In this document: piece by piece, positions 6,322 to 7,684 of the stretch | Layout: each line of letters opens with the position of its first letter | Numbering within the stretch: position 1 is the first letter of the stretch | NCBI GenBank assembly: GCA_023434855.1 | Contig: JAEYSJ010000170.1 | Coordinates: 1-7,684, forward strand | DNA length: 7,684 bases | From: Bacillota bacterium | Lineage (GTDB): Bacteria > Bacillota_C > Negativicutes > JAEYSJ01 | Reading direction: 5' to 3' | Position numbers and translations under genes: made by a program | The notes under the pieces: model-generated | The model's input: the letters and a program-made list of their open reading frames with translations, nothing else | What the model was told of the DNA's origin: nothing | The model's database searches: none

Positions 6322-7684
6322 TTACTGACTCTCCTTAGGTACTTGTTTGAGGCTCAGTGCGATCCGGTTGCGGGCTTCATCGACGCTGAGGATTGTTACA
6401 TTAATAATGTCGCCGACCGATACTATGTCCAGCGGATGGCGAAAAGGCTTATTGCTTAACTCAGAACGGTGAATGAGCCCATTTGTTTTCAGGCCGATGT
6501 CCACGAAAACACCAAAGTCAGTTATATTGTGGACGGTGCCCTTCACAACTGTGCCGGGAGTAATATCAGACAGTTTTACAATGTTTTTGCGGGTCAGGGG
6601 AGCAGGCAGGTCTTCCCGGGGGTCTCGTCCCGGTTTGGTAAGAGCGGCCAGAATATCGCGTACCGTTGGTTCACCGGCAGAAAGCTCTTTAGCCAGCTGG
6701 CCGGGGTTGATGGCCTGGGCTTTGGTCTGAACACCAGCTAATGTTTCTTTATCTTTAAGGTCAGACGGCTGAAAATCCAACCGGGCCAGTATGGTCTGCG
6801 CCAAGGTATAGGACTCAGGATGGACCGGTGTATTATCAAGGGGATTGTCACTGTTTTGCAGGCGCAGAAATCCGGCACATTGGGTATAGGTGGCCTGGCC
6901 CAGACGGGCGACCTTAAGTAACTGAGCCCGGTTCATAAAGGAGCCGTGTTCATCCCGGAAGGCTACAATATTTTTGGCCACACTGGCATTGATGCCGGCT
7001 ACGTGTTTCAGCAGCTCAATAGAGGCGGTATTTAGCTCTACCCCAACATGGTTGACACCGGATTCAATAACACTGTCTAATGTTGCACCAAGCTCTTTCT
7101 GGTCAACGTCATGCTGGTATTGACCGACACCAATAGATTTCGGATCAATTTTTACCAGCTCTGCCAACGGGTCCTGGACGCGACGGGCAATAGACACTGC
7201 GCCTCGCAGGGAGACATCCAGTTCAGGCAGCTCATCTTTGGCGAGCTTGGAGGCCGAGTATACTGAAGCACCGGCTTCGTTGGTAATAAGATAATGCACC
7301 GGCAGGTTGTGAGTATTAATTAATTTGGCGACGAATTCTTCAGTTTCGTAAGAGGCCGTGCCATTGCCGATAGAAATTAGCGTTACACCATATTCCTTTA
7401 TGGCTGCGAGCATCGCAGCGGCGGCTTTTTCCTGCTGGGCTTCACTCATAGTAATATACAGGGTCCCGGTAGTGAGTACAGTGCCGGTAGGGTTGACTAC
7501 GGCCATCTTGCAGCCGGTGCGGTAGCCGGGGTCGAGTCCCATTATGGTACGGCCGGCGAGGGGTGGCTGCAGTAATAACTGGCGAAGGTTGAGGCCAAAC
7601 ACGCGAATAGCCTGTTTTTCAGCATTTTCCGTCAACAGGGAGCGTATCTCCCGTTCCAGGGCCGGAAACAACAACCGTTTATAA
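6322..7684 (-). CDS. tex: Tex, S1 RNA-binding transcription accessory protein, C-terminal part, truncated by the window edge
   Basis: The minus-strand frame stays open to the right edge (453 residues visible). The TTG at 7674 is preceded in frame by Tyr-Lys-Arg, as expected inside Tex (YKRLL...EREIR), and is not the start. Tex is usually 700-780 residues, so roughly the N-terminal 270-320 are missing. Visible parts: the YqgF/RuvX RNase H-like domain opening with GLDPGYRTG (49-57 of the visible part); the segment VDQKELGATLDSVIESGVNHVGVELN; a helix-hairpin-helix region around GINASVAKNIVAFRDEHGSF; and a C-terminal S1 RNA-binding domain, about 374-446 (GTVVKGTVHNITDFGVFVDIG...RIALSLK). Family knowledge: Tex binds nucleic acid and affects transcription and gene expression in several bacteria; its precise biochemical role varies by species. 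It converges on the chemoreceptor gene and has no evident functional link to it. Confidence 0.95.
   Translation of the reverse strand, partial: YKRLLFPALEREIRSLLTENAEKQAIRVFGLNLRQLLLQPPLAGRTIMGLDPGYRTGCKMAVVNPTGTVLTTGTLYITMSEAQQEKAAAAMLAAIKEYGVTLISIGNGTASYETEEFVAKLINTHNLPVHYLITNEAGASVYSASKLAKDELPELDVSLRGAVSIARRVQDPLAELVKIDPKSIGVGQYQHDVDQKELGATLDSVIESGVNHVGVELNTASIELLKHVAGINASVAKNIVAFRDEHGSFMNRAQLLKVARLGQATYTQCAGFLRLQNSDNPLDNTPVHPESYTLAQTILARLDFQPSDLKDKETLAGVQTKAQAINPGQLAKELSAGEPTVRDILAALTKPGRDPREDLPAPLTRKNIVKLSDITPGTVVKGTVHNITDFGVFVDIGLKTNGLIHRSELSNKPFRHPLDIVSVGDIINVTILSVDEARNRIALSLKQVPKESQ

Noticed and set aside
6469..6741. Overlapping plus-strand open frames opposite tex
   Set aside because: They are antisense to the S1 and helix-hairpin-helix regions of Tex and have no recognisable domain.
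1..7684. CRISPR arrays, tRNA or rRNA genes, phage or insertion-sequence genes
   Set aside because: No direct-repeat/spacer pattern, RNA gene signature, transposase or phage protein was seen on either strand.

Overview
The window looks like chromosome from an anaerobic, low-to-mid GC Firmicute. The protein sequences and the mix of genes (a FakA/YloV-type protein, histidine ammonia-lyase, a stand-alone folate cyclodeaminase, an iron-only hydrogenase-like sensor) would fit the Negativicutes/Sporomusa-type group or related Clostridia. The taxon is an inference from protein resemblance, not a database result. Four complete genes and two edge-truncated genes are supported, and intergenic space is short.

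Layout: (1) Positions 1-683, plus strand: the C-terminal part of a FakA/YloV (DAK2-DegV-type) protein, open at the left edge. (2) Positions 718-2247, plus: histidine ammonia-lyase (hutH), starting 34 nt after the FakA-like stop behind a strong ribosome binding site. (3) Positions 2373-3017, plus: a stand-alone cyclodeaminase/cyclohydrolase of the FTCD C-terminal family (fchA-like), ended by a textbook terminator at 3046-3080. A hairpin (2269-2301) and a possible promoter with an internal dyad (2314-2343) lie between hutH and fchA. (4) Positions 3105-3187: an 83-nt imperfect palindromic repeat element, not a gene. (5) Positions 3218-4096, minus: a short-chain dehydrogenase of the YghA/YdaD/YhdF-like group. 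(6) Positions 4097-4310: an AT-rich divergent intergenic region. (7) Positions 4311-6257, plus: a soluble fusion of two 4Fe-4S motifs, an [FeFe]-hydrogenase H-cluster-type domain, a further Fe-S motif and a methyl-accepting chemotaxis signalling domain. (8) Positions 6258-6301: a long hairpin acting as a shared terminator. (9) Positions 6322-7684, minus: the C-terminal part of Tex, open at the right edge.

How the genes work together: HutH makes urocanate and ammonia from histidine. A folate cyclodeaminase would act downstream, on the formimino group after it has moved to tetrahydrofolate, so hutH and fchA fit as two ends of histidine fermentation. The middle enzymes (urocanase, imidazolonepropionase, formiminotransferase) are not in the window. 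The hydrogenase-like chemoreceptor is the most unusual gene. It has no membrane segment, it keeps the four cysteines expected to hold an H-cluster 4Fe-4S centre, it has lost the proton-relay cysteine, and it carries a methylation-type heptad. It is best read as a cytoplasmic redox, H2 or CO sensor feeding the chemotaxis pathway.
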